Origin: Bacillus sp. OV166
GTDB taxonomy: Bacteria > Bacillota > Bacilli > Bacillales > Cytobacillaceae
DNA length: 64,000 nucleotides
Direction: 5' to 3'
Assembly: GCF_900177675.1 (NCBI RefSeq)
Contig: NZ_FXWM01000001.1
Location: forward strand, 4,969,001-5,033,000
Part shown: piece after piece, positions 7,665 through 16,060 of the stretch
Layout of the letters: the number at the start of each line of letters is the position of its first letter
Numbering within the stretch: the first letter of the stretch is position 1
Made by a program: the position numbers and the translations under genes
The notes under the pieces: generated by a model
Told to the model about the DNA's origin: nothing
The model's database searches: none
What the model saw: the letters and a program-made list of their open reading frames with translations, nothing else

Positions 7665-8300
7665 CTAAAATCCATTCAAGAACGGATTACTATCCATTTC
7701 ATCAGCAATGGTTGTTACAGCGCCGTGGCCTGATAAGACATACGTTTCCTCAGGCAAAACAAGCAGCTTATCATGAATGCTTTTTAATAGCTGTGCCTCG
7801 TTTCCTCCTGGTAGGTCTGTACGGCCAATGCTGCCTTGAAACAGGGCATCACCTGAAAGAACAAACCCATCCTTTTTGAAGTAAAATGAGACACTTCCAG
7901 GTGAATGTCCTGGTGTATGAAAAATGTCAAACTCAAAACCACCTATTTTCATTTCTCCTTCATTTTTTAAAATAAAATCAGCTGGCTTTACTGTTATTGA
8001 ATCCTGAATCATAAAAAATTGCGAACCATTTAATGAAGAGTCACTTAGCCATTTTTCCTCTTGTTTGTGAAGATAAACTGGAATTTTATAAAAATCCCTT
8101 ACTTCATCAACACCCCCAATATGATCGAAGTGCGCATGGGTTAGAAAAATTGCGAGAGGTTTTAATTTCCTATTGTTCAACAAATGAATGAGTTTTTTCC
8201 CTTCACTGCCTGGGTCAATAATTAAACACGAACGATCTGAATTTTCTACAATATAACAGTTAGTTTGAAGTGCCCCTAATGGGATTTGTTGCCATTTCAT
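7665..8300 (-). CDS. yqgX: Metallo-beta-lactamase-fold hydrolase YqgX (glyoxalase II-like)
   Basis: Metallo-hydrolase with the binuclear zinc motif THAHFDHIGG near residue 54-63, further ligands in FHTPGHSPGS and SGDALF, and a final SGHG histidine. The 211-residue form lacks the C-terminal helical domain of true glyoxalase II and matches B. subtilis YqgX. The physiological substrate is uncertain; family members hydrolyse glutathione or bacillithiol thioesters. It starts at ATG AAA TGG with GGAGGT upstream. It is transcribed convergently with nothing and ends at the strong terminator. Confidence 0.88.
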   Translation of the reverse strand: MKWQQIPLGALQTNCYIVENSDRSCLIIDPGSEGKKLIHLLNNRKLKPLAIFLTHAHFDHIGGVDEVRDFYKIPVYLHKQEEKWLSDSSLNGSQFFMIQDSITVKPADFILKNEGEMKIGGFEFDIFHTPGHSPGSVSFYFKKDGFVLSGDALFQGSIGRTDLPGGNEAQLLKSIHDKLLVLPEETYVLSGHGAVTTIADEMDSNPFLNGF

Positions 8301-8513
8301 TCTTTAGTACCTCCAATTGAAATTGCGATATCATTATTTTACACTAAGTAAACAGTTGAGAGAAAGAATACTAATTCAATGATCTCTTATTTGCACTCGA
8401 CAAATGAAAGAAAAAAATATAAAATAAGAGTCGAATGTATATAATATAGGTACATAATTTTCTTTGGAATGTTTGAGGCATTGCCTGCTAATGATGAAAA
8501 AGGGGGATTTACC

Positions 8514-8690
8514 ATGGGTTTAGTAATTATTTTTGCTATCGTAACCATCCTTGCAGCTTTCGGTGGATTTTCATCACTAAAGAATAAAAATTTCTTAGGT
8601 GCATTTTGGGGTGTAGCGTCATTTGTGACTTTTGGTTGGTTTACAGTTATGACCATTGTTCATTCTGGTTTTCCAACAGGACATCACTAA
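8514..8690 (+). CDS. yqgW: YqgW family small membrane protein (DUF2759)
   Basis: A 58-residue protein with two membrane helices (residues 3-18 and 28-48) ending HSGFPTGHH, matching YqgW/DUF2759. ATG 8514 follows AAAAAGGGGG with an eight-base gap; an upstream frame from 8469 has no ribosome site. An extended -10-like TGTATATAAT at 8436-8445 may be its promoter. The terminator at 8699 is shared with yqgV. Function is unknown. Confidence 0.85.
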   Translation: MGLVIIFAIVTILAAFGGFSSLKNKNFLGAFWGVASFVTFGWFTVMTIVHSGFPTGHH

Positions 8691-8698
8691 TAATCTTA

Positions 8699-8726
8699 AA
8701 AAGACTGCCATCAGGCAGTCTTTTTT
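8699..8726. terminator. Bidirectional terminator between yqgW and yqgV
   Basis: AAGACTGCC/GGCAGTCTT with a four-base loop, flanked by A-run and T-run, ends both converging genes. Confidence 0.88.
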
Positions 8727-9044
8727 CTATCCCTCGTTTAACAGTGTGGTTACCCGCTCTACTTTATATTCCATACTACGCTTAACATCCCTTCGGTCAT
8801 CAATACGAATCGTTGTAGCGACCCGCTGAATTCCTTCAGAGAAGGGTACCTCATGCATTTCTTGAATTACTTCAAAAAGGATAGGTAATTCACCTTCAAT
8901 TATGGTATTCATCGGTGTTAATTGGAAACGAATCTTCCCTTCTTCTTGATATTTCCTCAAAACTTTTTGAACACTTGCCACATATTTACTGACACTTGGT
9001 GTTTCCGTACCAATTGGAATGACTGCTACATCTACAATGGCCAT
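8727..9044 (-). CDS. yqgV: MTH1187-family thiamine-binding protein YqgV
   Basis: A 105-residue alpha/beta protein of the DUF77/MTH1187 family: opening VDVAVIPIGTETPSVSKYV, central TPMNTIIEGEL, and RVATTIRIDDRRD. YkoF/MTH1187 relatives bind thiamine-related compounds. Without a thiamine transporter nearby its role here is inferred from the family only. It starts at ATG with GAGGAAGG upstream. It follows yqgU divergently spaced by 86 bases but on the same strand, so it is downstream of yqgU's promoter region only if read-through occurs. Confidence 0.87.
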   Translation of the reverse strand: MAIVDVAVIPIGTETPSVSKYVASVQKVLRKYQEEGKIRFQLTPMNTIIEGELPILFEVIQEMHEVPFSEGIQRVATTIRIDDRRDVKRSMEYKVERVTTLLNEG

Positions 9045-9110
9045 GCAATATTACCTTCCTCTCCTATATTTTCATCACAACGTGATTTTATCATATTGGG
9101 AGATTAAATA

Positions 9111-9135
9111 AAAAAATGACAACCGTATTGTCATT
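9111..9135 (-). terminator. Terminator overlapping the yqgU stop
   Basis: AATGACAA/TTGTCATT around CCGTA is followed on the minus strand by a T7 run. The 5' arm contains the yqgU TGA. Confidence 0.8.
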
Positions 9136-10264
9136 CTTTTATCAACTCATATATTTTCTTGGCCTTAATATCAATAATTTTTTCAAACTGATTCCCATAC
9201 AAGAGTGCATCACCAGTAGGAGATAAATGAATGGGCTCATTTTCTAACCCATCCATGATTAAGCTGCTACTTCCGTTCTTAGGATTAAAAGCTAGGAGTT
9301 GGAAGCCCTCTGTATAGGAATCCGCTTCACCACTTGTGACAGGACTAAAGGTAAAAAATTGTCCCTTCTGCTCATTATAGTCATAGGAAGGAACTAACCA
9401 ATCTGAATAATTTGTAAGTTGTGGAATAGAAAACGTGAATAGCTTTTTCATTTCTTTGTCAAAAAATGAATAGTTGGCCATCGATTGATCTTGTTCATTA
9501 ACAGAGACAGTCACGAGCAAATCGCGAAATTCGGAAAAATCGATCACTGAAGAAAACAGTGTCTTTTCCATCCCATTTTCTAAACTTCTATCAATAAGTG
9601 GTGCAAATAAGGAAGGATTATTTTCATCCCAATTAATGAAGGCAACCTCATTCTCACCCTTCCATTTTATAAAAGGTTGGGGCAAGGTAAGTTCGGTAGT
9701 GTTTGACTTATTTAGATCAAGTAATAATATTTGAAAGCTCCAATCCTCATTAAATTTCGTGACCAGAATCTCTGATTCCTTATAAGGATTCCACTCAAAA
9801 GATAATTCATAGGAAGCAAAAGATTTTTTCAATTGTTCCTTCCCTTTTATATCTATAATTGTAACTACTCCTTCGTATGATGACGGCGAGGTATGAATTA
9901 ACATTCTCTTTTTTGAAGGGCTAATTTGGACGTTGACTATGGGATATTCACTTTTATAAATTAGTTCACTTTTACCTGTTAAAAGATTGTACTGATAGAC
10001 ACTTGAAGTTTGTTCTAGATTTGTAATGTAGAGGACTTTGGTTCCAGAAAGCCAGCCGACGAATTTATAAAATTCACCTTCAGGGATGGAAATAGGTAAT
10101 TTCCATTCGTTTCCTAGAGCAGTAGCAGGTGATTTAGGCTTTTCATTTTTAGCGGTAACTTTTTGTTTCAACTGCTCTTTTTGAGCACATGCAGTTAAAA
10201 TGAGAATTAAAAAAATTAAACGGAGGATTAGAAAAATAGGATAATTTCTTTTTTGCCGGCTCAA
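9131..10264 (-). CDS. yqgU: YqgU-like secreted lipoprotein
   Basis: Lipoprotein with a hydrophobic signal and lipobox ILTAC, the cysteine lying about 25 residues from the chosen start. The mature part looks like a beta-propeller-type repeat protein, with scattered blades such as KVLYITNL, KRMLIHTS and GDALLYGN. It matches B. subtilis YqgU in position and architecture; function is unknown. The ATG at 10300 reads through its own AGAGGAGG ribosome site, so the start is more likely TTG at 10264 (spacing 13) or possibly the in-frame ATT between them. The neighbouring yqgT and yqgS of B. subtilis are absent here. Confidence 0.8.
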   Translation of the reverse strand: MSRQKRNYPIFLILRLIFLILILTACAQKEQLKQKVTAKNEKPKSPATALGNEWKLPISIPEGEFYKFVGWLSGTKVLYITNLEQTSSVYQYNLLTGKSELIYKSEYPIVNVQISPSKKRMLIHTSPSSYEGVVTIIDIKGKEQLKKSFASYELSFEWNPYKESEILVTKFNEDWSFQILLLDLNKSNTTELTLPQPFIKWKGENEVAFINWDENNPSLFAPLIDRSLENGMEKTLFSSVIDFSEFRDLLVTVSVNEQDQSMANYSFFDKEMKKLFTFSIPQLTNYSDWLVPSYDYNEQKGQFFTFSPVTSGEADSYTEGFQLLAFNPKNGSSSLIMDGLENEPIHLSPTGDALLYGNQFEKIIDIKAKKIYELIKE

Positions 10265-10360
10265 TTTATCAATATTTCCTCCTCTCATTTTCGCTATCAT
10301 AGGTTAGTACGTTTTTTTGACAAAAATGTTTCAACTTTTTAGCAAATAATACTAAATAGA

Positions 10361-10386
10361 AAAAAAGCCGCATGACTGCGGATTTT
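10361..10386 (-). terminator. Terminator of glcK
   Basis: CCGCA-TGAC-TGCGG hairpin with a T-run on the minus strand, twelve bases after the glcK stop. Confidence 0.82.
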
Positions 10387-10397
10387 CCCTTTGGAGT

Positions 10398-11369
10398 TTA
10401 TTGATTTAATTTATTCTTTATTAGCCATGCTGCACCAAGGACACCTGCATCATTTCCTAATGTAGCCAAAGCAAGTTTTGTGGAATCCCTTACGGGTGAA
10501 AAAGCAAACTTCTCAAAATTATTTTTTACTGGATCTACTAATATATCGCCTGCTTTTGAAACACCGCCGCCAAGAACAATTTTTTCCGGATTTAGGGTGT
10601 TGGCAATACTAGCTAATACGAATCCTAAATGAAAGGAAACCTCATCCAAAATTGATTTGGCCAATTCATCACTATTACGGGCTGCATCAAAGACATCTTT
10701 TGCTGTAATGCTGCTATTCTCAGCAAGCTTTTCAGATAATTCACCTTTTAACCCCTTAGCTAGTTCAACCTTAGCTAATCGAACAATGCCTGTGGCAGAC
10801 GCGACCGTTTCTAAACAGCCGGTCTTCCCGCAATTGCATGGTGCACCACCCGATGGGATGGCTGTAATATGACCTATTTCTCCCGCAGCACCATTAATGC
10901 CTTGAACAACTTTGCCGCCAACAATTACGCCGCCACCGACACCAGTTCCGAGTGTGACACAAACAAGGTCCTTCGCTCCAGCGCCCGCTCCCATCCACAT
11001 CTCACCCAATGCCGCAGAGTTTGCGTCATTTTCAATCGCAGCTGGTAGTGAGGTCGCTGCTTCAAGACGGTCCTTTAGGGGATAGTTATCTGGCCAGCCT
11101 AAATTTACAACATTTAAAACGATTCCCTTTTCATAGTTAACTGGTCCAGGTGCCCCCATACCAATTCCTAGTAAATTACTTTTTAATTGATCATGTTCAG
11201 CAAGTTTTTCATCAATTGCCTTAGCAATATTACCTGTAATGTTTTGTCCTTCATTTGAGTTATCCGTTGGGATTTCCCATTTGTGAACGATTTCACCTTC
11301 AGTTGTTACGAAGGCTAATTTAGTAGTTGTCCCACCAAGGTCAACACCAACAATCCATTTTCTTGACAA
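10398..11369 (-). CDS. glcK: Glucokinase, ROK family
   Basis: Cytoplasmic ATP-dependent kinase making glucose-6-phosphate. Visible features are the N-terminal phosphate loop VGVDLGGTTTKLAFV, the catalytic region ENDANSAALGE, LGTGVGGG, the ROK signature with zinc ligands CNCGKTGCLE near residue 180, and the C-terminal LGGGVSKAG. Start TTG 11369 has AGGTGA five bases upstream and gives the same N-terminal length as B. subtilis GlcK; a GTG at 11378 is the alternative. It follows yqgQ by five bases, so the two are probably translated from one message, as in B. subtilis. Confidence 0.95.
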   Translation of the reverse strand: MSRKWIVGVDLGGTTTKLAFVTTEGEIVHKWEIPTDNSNEGQNITGNIAKAIDEKLAEHDQLKSNLLGIGMGAPGPVNYEKGIVLNVVNLGWPDNYPLKDRLEAATSLPAAIENDANSAALGEMWMGAGAGAKDLVCVTLGTGVGGGVIVGGKVVQGINGAAGEIGHITAIPSGGAPCNCGKTGCLETVASATGIVRLAKVELAKGLKGELSEKLAENSSITAKDVFDAARNSDELAKSILDEVSFHLGFVLASIANTLNPEKIVLGGGVSKAGDILVDPVKNNFEKFAFSPVRDSTKLALATLGNDAGVLGAAWLIKNKLNQ

Positions 11370-11374
11370 TAGAA

Positions 11375-11587
11375 TCACCTATCTTTTTTGACTTTTTCTT
11401 TTTGAAATTGTATCTCATGCCTCAAAATTAACAGAGCTGTTTGGAACTCCATTGGCTCAATCAGCTGTGATTGATATAGTTCCTTTAGCTCCATTTCCAT
11501 TAATTCAAGGTCCGCGACTCTTTCACCAATATAAATAATGGTTCCAAAGCGCTTTAAAAATTGCTGAATATCATAAATAGTTTTCAT
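11375..11587 (-). CDS. yqgQ: YqgQ family small protein (DUF910)
   Basis: A 70-residue helical protein, MKTIYDIQQFLKRFGTIIY to KEKVKKDR, matching the YqgQ/DUF910 family. This is a three-helix bundle of unknown function, suggested to bind nucleic acid. It sits immediately upstream of glcK, as in B. subtilis, and shares its transcript. AAGGAGAT precedes the ATG. Confidence 0.9.
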   Translation of the reverse strand: MKTIYDIQQFLKRFGTIIYIGERVADLELMEMELKELYQSQLIEPMEFQTALLILRHEIQFQKEKVKKDR

Positions 11588-11664
11588 TTATATCTCCTTG
11601 TATTTTAATTGAGAGAAACATATTAGCACAAGCAATATTTTTTTCAGAAATATAATTTGGTATT

Positions 11665-13227
11665 CTATTCTCCTCCGTCAGAGGATTGAAGCTGGCGATT
11701 TATTTCGTGTAGTAATTCAGAATACTCTTGTTGATTCGGTTTAAGCTTAATTGCCTGTTTTATATTTCCTTTAGCCTCTTCCAGATCTTTTTGCTCAAGA
11801 TTAATGAGAGCTAAATTAAAGAAAGCCTCATCAAAACTAGGGTCTAGTTTTATTGCTTTTTGTAGATGTGTTTTGGCTTCAGGAAGCATTTCCTTCTTAA
11901 TTTCTACGAAGGATAGAAGAAAGTAGGTTTTCTCTGATAGATTGACGGCATTTTCTTCCGATTCCTTTAAAACGTTGTAGGCCTTATTGTAGTTGTTTTG
12001 CTTTATATATTCCTGGGCCATCAACAAATTAGAATTTTCATCATGTGATTTTCCTAAAGAGCTAAAACCATATGATAAAGAACCATATAGCAGTGCGACA
12101 GACGCAATAAAAAACAACATTTGCAGCCATAGTTTGTTCTTCTTGGGAAAGTGGACAGTTCCTGCTGCTATGAATCCCCCTGCCAACCCGCCTAGATGAC
12201 CTGCATTATCAATTCCCGATGCAGAAAACCCAACCATAAGGTTGATTCCAAGAACGACAAGCAAATTCAATCCCATTGTTCGGAAAAATAACTTCGGATA
12301 AATAACTCCAAAATAAAGTAATGCACCAAAACAGCCGAAAATAGCACCGCTTGCCCCTGCTGATAAGTTAGCACTGAAGATGAAACTGGCAATAAAGCCT
12401 GTAACTCCAGCAAACAAGTAAATCCAAAGAAAACGAAGATTGCCAAAAATTCTTTCCACTTCAGTTCCGAGAAAGTACAATGCAAGGGTGTTCATTGCCA
12501 GATGGATAAAACCAATATGAAGAAAAACGGGTGTAATAAATCTCCACCATTCTCCTTCAACGATTAATTGGTTGACCTTGGCCCCGTATTTAATCAAGGT
12601 AGAAGTATTGGTGCTTCCACCATGAAGCTGAAGCCAGAAAAAAACAGCAACCTGAATGGCAATGAAAACATACGTAAATATTGGTTTGCCATTCAACAGA
12701 ATAGCTCTTTCCGTCTTAACTTTCTTAATCGCATAATCCAATGCCGCTTTCTTAACGGACTCAACATCCTCTTCTAAGTAATCATCATTGATTGAAAAAT
12801 GAAGTTCAGCCCCAAGCCTCTCTGAAATACGATGAAAACCTGCTTCGTATACCCCTTGTGCAAAAAGAGTCGAGCTTACTATCGTTTTATTTCCTTCAGA
12901 ATGGACAAAAGGTTTCACGAGACGAAATTCATATTCATCAACTGGCGGGAATTGACTAACATAAATATTGACCACATTTAACTCATGTCGACCAATTTGC
13001 TTGCGGACTCTCTCTCCATTTGCTGCAGTAAACTCAATATCACGCTGCATAGCATTACTCCAATCCAAATTATGGAGCAGCATACGAATGATCGGTGCTT
13101 TTTTATTTTCTATTTTTTCTAGCCATAATTCTTTTTGATTATCAAATAATTGAATAATACGGTAACCATGATCTGAAATAAATGAATACGCTAATTTCCA
13201 AAATATGTAACGTTCTCTATTATTCAT
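11665..13227 (-). CDS. glpG: Rhomboid intramembrane serine protease with TPR tail (YqgP)
   Basis: Membrane protease with three parts. An N-terminal cytosolic domain covers about residues 1-170. A rhomboid core spans about 175-375, with HIGFIHLAMNTLAL, catalytic Ser in GASGAIFG near 293 and catalytic His in IDNAGHLGG near 343. C-terminal TPR repeats cover about 395-510. The layout equals B. subtilis YqgP/GlpG, which cleaves the magnesium transporter MgtE under manganese stress with FtsH. The start is ATG 13227 (MNNRERYIFWK) with GCAGGGGGG upstream; the frame extends 12 codons further without a site. Confidence 0.95.
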   Translation of the reverse strand: MNNRERYIFWKLAYSFISDHGYRIIQLFDNQKELWLEKIENKKAPIIRMLLHNLDWSNAMQRDIEFTAANGERVRKQIGRHELNVVNIYVSQFPPVDEYEFRLVKPFVHSEGNKTIVSSTLFAQGVYEAGFHRISERLGAELHFSINDDYLEEDVESVKKAALDYAIKKVKTERAILLNGKPIFTYVFIAIQVAVFFWLQLHGGSTNTSTLIKYGAKVNQLIVEGEWWRFITPVFLHIGFIHLAMNTLALYFLGTEVERIFGNLRFLWIYLFAGVTGFIASFIFSANLSAGASGAIFGCFGALLYFGVIYPKLFFRTMGLNLLVVLGINLMVGFSASGIDNAGHLGGLAGGFIAAGTVHFPKKNKLWLQMLFFIASVALLYGSLSYGFSSLGKSHDENSNLLMAQEYIKQNNYNKAYNVLKESEENAVNLSEKTYFLLSFVEIKKEMLPEAKTHLQKAIKLDPSFDEAFFNLALINLEQKDLEEAKGNIKQAIKLKPNQQEYSELLHEINRQLQSSDGGE

Positions 13228-13367
13228 TTCCCCCCTGCTTCCTATGTAAAAATATACGGCCACATCAAGCTGCGATAATTCTTTTTCTTATATCTTTCAT
13301 TATAAACGATTCTCGAGTAACAATAATCAATCAAGCTTTTATTTTTATTGAGATCCGTCTTCTCCAT

Positions 13368-13405
13368 AAAAAAAAACCATCTGTGGTTTTCACCATTCAG
13401 ATGGT
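13368..13405 (-). terminator. Terminator overlapping the end of the 64-residue ORF
   Basis: ACCATCTG pairs with CAGATGGT across a 14-base loop and is followed by nine T on the minus strand. The 5' arm lies within the last codons of the upstream gene. Confidence 0.8.
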
Positions 13406-13584
13406 CTTCCAAAAACCGATTGCATCATTTTTTGTTTTACACCTGGGAAGCTCATAACTGAGCCTACTGCAAGCCTGCGCATCCAACTAGATCCTAGTAG
13501 CACATTGATAAGACGGTATCTATATCGGAACCCAAAATAACCAATAGAACCAATCATCAATATGGATGTTAACATACGAGACAT
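13390..13584 (-). CDS. Small conserved membrane-associated protein (yqgO position)
   Basis: A 64-residue protein with an N-terminal membrane segment (LTSILMIGSIGYFGF) and a basic amphipathic remainder (RYRYRLINVLLGSSWMRRLAVGS). I do not recognise a family domain. Its place between the cyclo-ligase/DUF92 genes and the rhomboid protease is that of B. subtilis yqgO, but sequence identity could not be checked. ATG 13584 has TAGGAGGG six bases upstream. Its terminator overlaps the stop. Confidence 0.65.
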   Translation of the reverse strand: MSRMLTSILMIGSIGYFGFRYRYRLINVLLGSSWMRRLAVGSVMSFPGVKQKMMQSVFGRPSEW

Positions 13585-13634
13585 TCTCATCCCTCCTACT
13601 AATATTTTGCGATTATGACCATCATTTTATCCAT

Positions 13635-13676
13635 AAAAAAAGGACTGAATTCATAGTATAAAAATTCAATCCTTTT
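13635..13676. terminator. Hairpin between DUF92 region and small ORF
   Basis: AAAGGACTGAATT and AATTCAATCCTTTT form arms with one G-U-type mismatch, flanked by A-run and T-run. It most likely ends the yqgN-DUF92 transcript on the minus strand. Confidence 0.65.
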
Positions 13677-13678
13677 GA

Positions 13679-13753
13679 TTAATAGTTCTTAAAGACCGGT
13701 TCCATTGTTTGCTTTAATACATTCACAGAATTAACGAATTTTTCCTGCTCTTC
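13679..13753 (-). pseudogene. Possible C-terminal coding fragment (24 codons)
   Basis: Minus-strand frame reading EEQEKFVNSVNVLKQTMEPV then FKNY and a stop looks like a genuine protein C-terminus, with a helical, amphipathic composition. It has no start codon with a ribosome site and is bordered upstream by T11-G5 homopolymers right after the DUF92 stop. Either it is a remnant of a small gene, or the homopolymers hide a frameshift linking it to something longer. No family is recognised. Confidence 0.3.
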
Positions 13754-13773
13754 GTAACCCCCAAAAAAAAAAA

Positions 13774-14562
13774 TTAGTTATTCAAATAAATGACTCCTAT
13801 CGCTGACATAGCAGCAACAAAACCTGAAAGGAAATTCACCATATCATTATCTACAAAGATAGACCCTTTTATTCTATTTGTCGGCAAATCACAATGCCTC
13901 TTTTTTTCAGTCTCTATCCCGCATTTCACACAAACATATACCTGTTGGTAAAATGCACCAATCAACGTATCAATAACATTTCCGAAAAAACCAAAAAGGA
14001 AAACAAGAGCTGTTAAGAAATAACTTAAATCAAAAAGCCAAAATCCTATGATTGAAATTAGGAAGGAACCTGCAAGGGAAGCCAAGCTACCCAATAAACT
14101 GATTGCTCCTGATGTCCCCTTTTCAACTCGTTTAAAGGAACGTATGTATAACGGTTCTTTTTTGCTTAAACTACCGATTTCCGAGGCCCAGGTATCAGAA
14201 TTTGCACTAGCCAGACATACTATAAAGCCAACTAACCAGATCATATCATTGTTGAAATACTGAATGATACTGAAAAGCCCGGCCGCTCCTCCGTTCGCCG
14301 CGACCTGACGCCAATCTCTTGTAGCCCCTTTTGCAAGCTTTTCTTCTATTATGCTCTTATCACTACTTTTATATTTTGACCAAAAACTTGAAGAGGCAAA
14401 AAATACCCCAAGCAGGAAAAGACCATTTTCACCGAAGCCTAAATACACTGCAAGTCCAACTAAAATGGCAGCAAAGGTCCCTGATCTAGTCAAGGATTTG
14501 GATTTATAACCTGCCGCACCTGTCAATAGAATTCCAACGAAAATCAAAATCGCAATGATCAT
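13774..14562 (-). CDS. DUF92 family integral membrane protein
   Basis: Polytopic membrane protein of about seven helices with DUF92 hallmarks: the N-terminal GYKSKSLTRSGTFAA, ANSDTWASEIG, and GTSGAISLLGSLASLAGS. DUF92 includes TMEM19 and the plant phytyl-phosphate kinase VTE6, so a prenyl/lipid phosphate kinase role is possible but unproven in Bacilli. A short cysteine loop (CVKCG...HCD) lies near residue 210. The ATG overlaps the stop of the cyclo-ligase gene by four bases, implying coupled translation. Confidence 0.85.
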   Translation of the reverse strand: MIIAILIFVGILLTGAAGYKSKSLTRSGTFAAILVGLAVYLGFGENGLFLLGVFFASSSFWSKYKSSDKSIIEEKLAKGATRDWRQVAANGGAAGLFSIIQYFNNDMIWLVGFIVCLASANSDTWASEIGSLSKKEPLYIRSFKRVEKGTSGAISLLGSLASLAGSFLISIIGFWLFDLSYFLTALVFLFGFFGNVIDTLIGAFYQQVYVCVKCGIETEKKRHCDLPTNRIKGSIFVDNDMVNFLSGFVAAMSAIGVIYLNN

Positions 14563-15125
14563 TTTATTTTGATAACTCCATGGTTTGTAATAATTTGGGA
14601 GACCGGTATATCATGCTCCTCAACAAGAAACTGTGGGACCAATTGATCAGTAAAGGCAAGTGAAATCGTCATACCGTGGTAATTTTGTAAATAACGATCA
14701 TAATAGCCTCCGCCAAAACCCAAACGGTACCCTTCTTTTGTATAGGCTAAACCTGGAACAATCAATAGGTCAATGCTATCTGCGTCAACTTCCTTGGTTA
14801 CTTCCTCAATCGGCTCAAATAGACCATAAAATACTGATTCCAGCTGAGAAAATTCATTTAAAGTTCTAAAGGCTAGTCGTCTTTCATTTGGATCACATTT
14901 TGGCACAACAACTTGTTTTCCTGATTCCCAGGCTTTGCGAATCAATTGATATGTATCCACTTCTGGTTGTTTTGAAACCGTTAATCCAATAACTTTTGCT
15001 TGTTTCCAAGCTTCATCCTCATAAAGTATACAAGCAATTTTATACGAATAATCTTCGTATTGAGGTTTTGTAAGCTTTGAAAGTGTCTCTCTCATTTGCT
15101 TACGAATAGAGTTTTTATTATTCAT
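14559..15125 (-). CDS. yqgN: 5-formyltetrahydrofolate cyclo-ligase
   Basis: Converts 5-formyl-THF plus ATP to 5,10-methenyl-THF in one-carbon metabolism. The N-terminal KNSIRKQMRE, VVPKCDPNERRLAFR and C-terminal loop LGFGGGYYDRYLQNY are family signatures, and the 188-residue length fits. It lies between rpmG and the DUF92 gene, and corresponds to B. subtilis yqgN beside rpmGA. It is co-translated with the downstream DUF92 gene by a four-base overlap. Confidence 0.95.
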   Translation of the reverse strand: MNNKNSIRKQMRETLSKLTKPQYEDYSYKIACILYEDEAWKQAKVIGLTVSKQPEVDTYQLIRKAWESGKQVVVPKCDPNERRLAFRTLNEFSQLESVFYGLFEPIEEVTKEVDADSIDLLIVPGLAYTKEGYRLGFGGGYYDRYLQNYHGMTISLAFTDQLVPQFLVEEHDIPVSQIITNHGVIKIK

Positions 15126-15157
15126 TTTAGTAAGCTCCTAACTTTTAGACAACAAAA

Positions 15158-15184
15158 AAAACAGCAGGAAGCCCCTACTGTTTA
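15158..15184 (-). terminator. Terminator of rpmG
   Basis: AAACAGCAGG/CCTACTGTTT with one mismatch overlaps the rpmG stop and is followed by a T8 run on the minus strand. Confidence 0.75.
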
Positions 15185-15331
15185 TTTTGTTTCGCGATGT
15201 GCTGTTGAACGTTTTTCTCTTGGGCAATATTTCTTAAGCTCAAGACGATCTGGATTATTACGTTTATTTTTTGTTGAAATATAGTTACGATCTCCACACT
15301 CAGTGCAAGCCAATGTAATATTCACACGCAT
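15182..15331 (-). CDS. rpmG: 50S ribosomal protein L33
   Basis: A 49-residue basic protein starting MRVNITLACTECGDRNY and ending HRETK, clearly L33 and closest in layout to B. subtilis RpmGA. The first zinc knuckle CTECG is intact. The second has only one cysteine (KYCPREKR), so it is not a complete four-Cys form. GGAGGGAAATAAAC precedes the ATG. It is too short for many ORF callers. It is monocistronic and ends in its own terminator. Confidence 0.96.
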   Translation of the reverse strand: MRVNITLACTECGDRNYISTKNKRNNPDRLELKKYCPREKRSTAHRETK

Positions 15332-15441
15332 GTTTATTTCCCTCCAAACAATTAAGCATTTCTTTCATACGACTTTTCCATAATATCATTTTTTAAAAGG
15401 AAATGCTAGTATGTTTTTTTGTTAATAAACTTTCATTCATT

Positions 15442-16056
15442 TCAGTTAATTTTCTTTAAAAGTGCTTCCTCCCTTGAAATCAATTCACTTTTGTTGGAAC
15501 CCATCATGGTCCATGTGTTCATTTTAGCAATTCCATGCGACTCTATCGTCATTTTCATTGCAAAAATACTGGCCGCTGGACCTTTTGCCATGGGAAGATA
15601 ATTCAAGTTCCCCTTTTGAAGTGAACTCCAAATTTGATCTGTAAAAACCTTCCACTGCGGCATGGCTGTATATTCTTTCATACCCACTCCATTGATGTCT
15701 CCATTAACTAAATAAATATTGTTATTGGCGAGGTGAAAAATCCTATAATCTGTTGGAGATACAAAAGCTAGGTTGTCTTGAATAACATTGGGAAAATAAT
15801 GCAAAGCCAAGATCTTAATCTCTTTCGTTTGCTCGCTGTGATTACTGACATACACACTTGAAAAACGAACTTTGGAGTGGCGTTGCTCCTGTTTCACTTT
15901 AATAATTATTTCTTCCTCTTGAAAGACCTTTTCTGTACAATCATGGAGCCAAACATACTTTCCGTTTGCCCATAAACCAGGAATAAATTGCAGCGTATCC
16001 GGCGGCAGTTGGTGGACAGGAGTCTGTTTATATTTTTGTTGTTCAGTTAGAGTCAT
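15442..16056 (-). CDS. Conserved hypothetical protein in DUF4912/GT4 cassette
   Basis: A 204-residue soluble protein without signal peptide or membrane helix, and no domain I recognise. It looks beta-rich in the middle (KVRFSSVYVSNHSEQTKEIKI, RIFHLANNNIYLVNGDINGVG). The ATG lies four bases upstream of nothing else and four bases after the glycosyltransferase stop, so it is the third gene of a DUF4912–GT4–unknown operon. This linkage suggests a role in the same polysaccharide or glycoside pathway. Nothing in its sequence proves that. Confidence 0.7.
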   Translation of the reverse strand: MTLTEQQKYKQTPVHQLPPDTLQFIPGLWANGKYVWLHDCTEKVFQEEEIIIKVKQEQRHSKVRFSSVYVSNHSEQTKEIKILALHYFPNVIQDNLAFVSPTDYRIFHLANNNIYLVNGDINGVGMKEYTAMPQWKVFTDQIWSSLQKGNLNYLPMAKGPAASIFAMKMTIESHGIAKMNTWTMMGSNKSELISREEALLKKIN

Positions 16057-16060
16057 CGTT

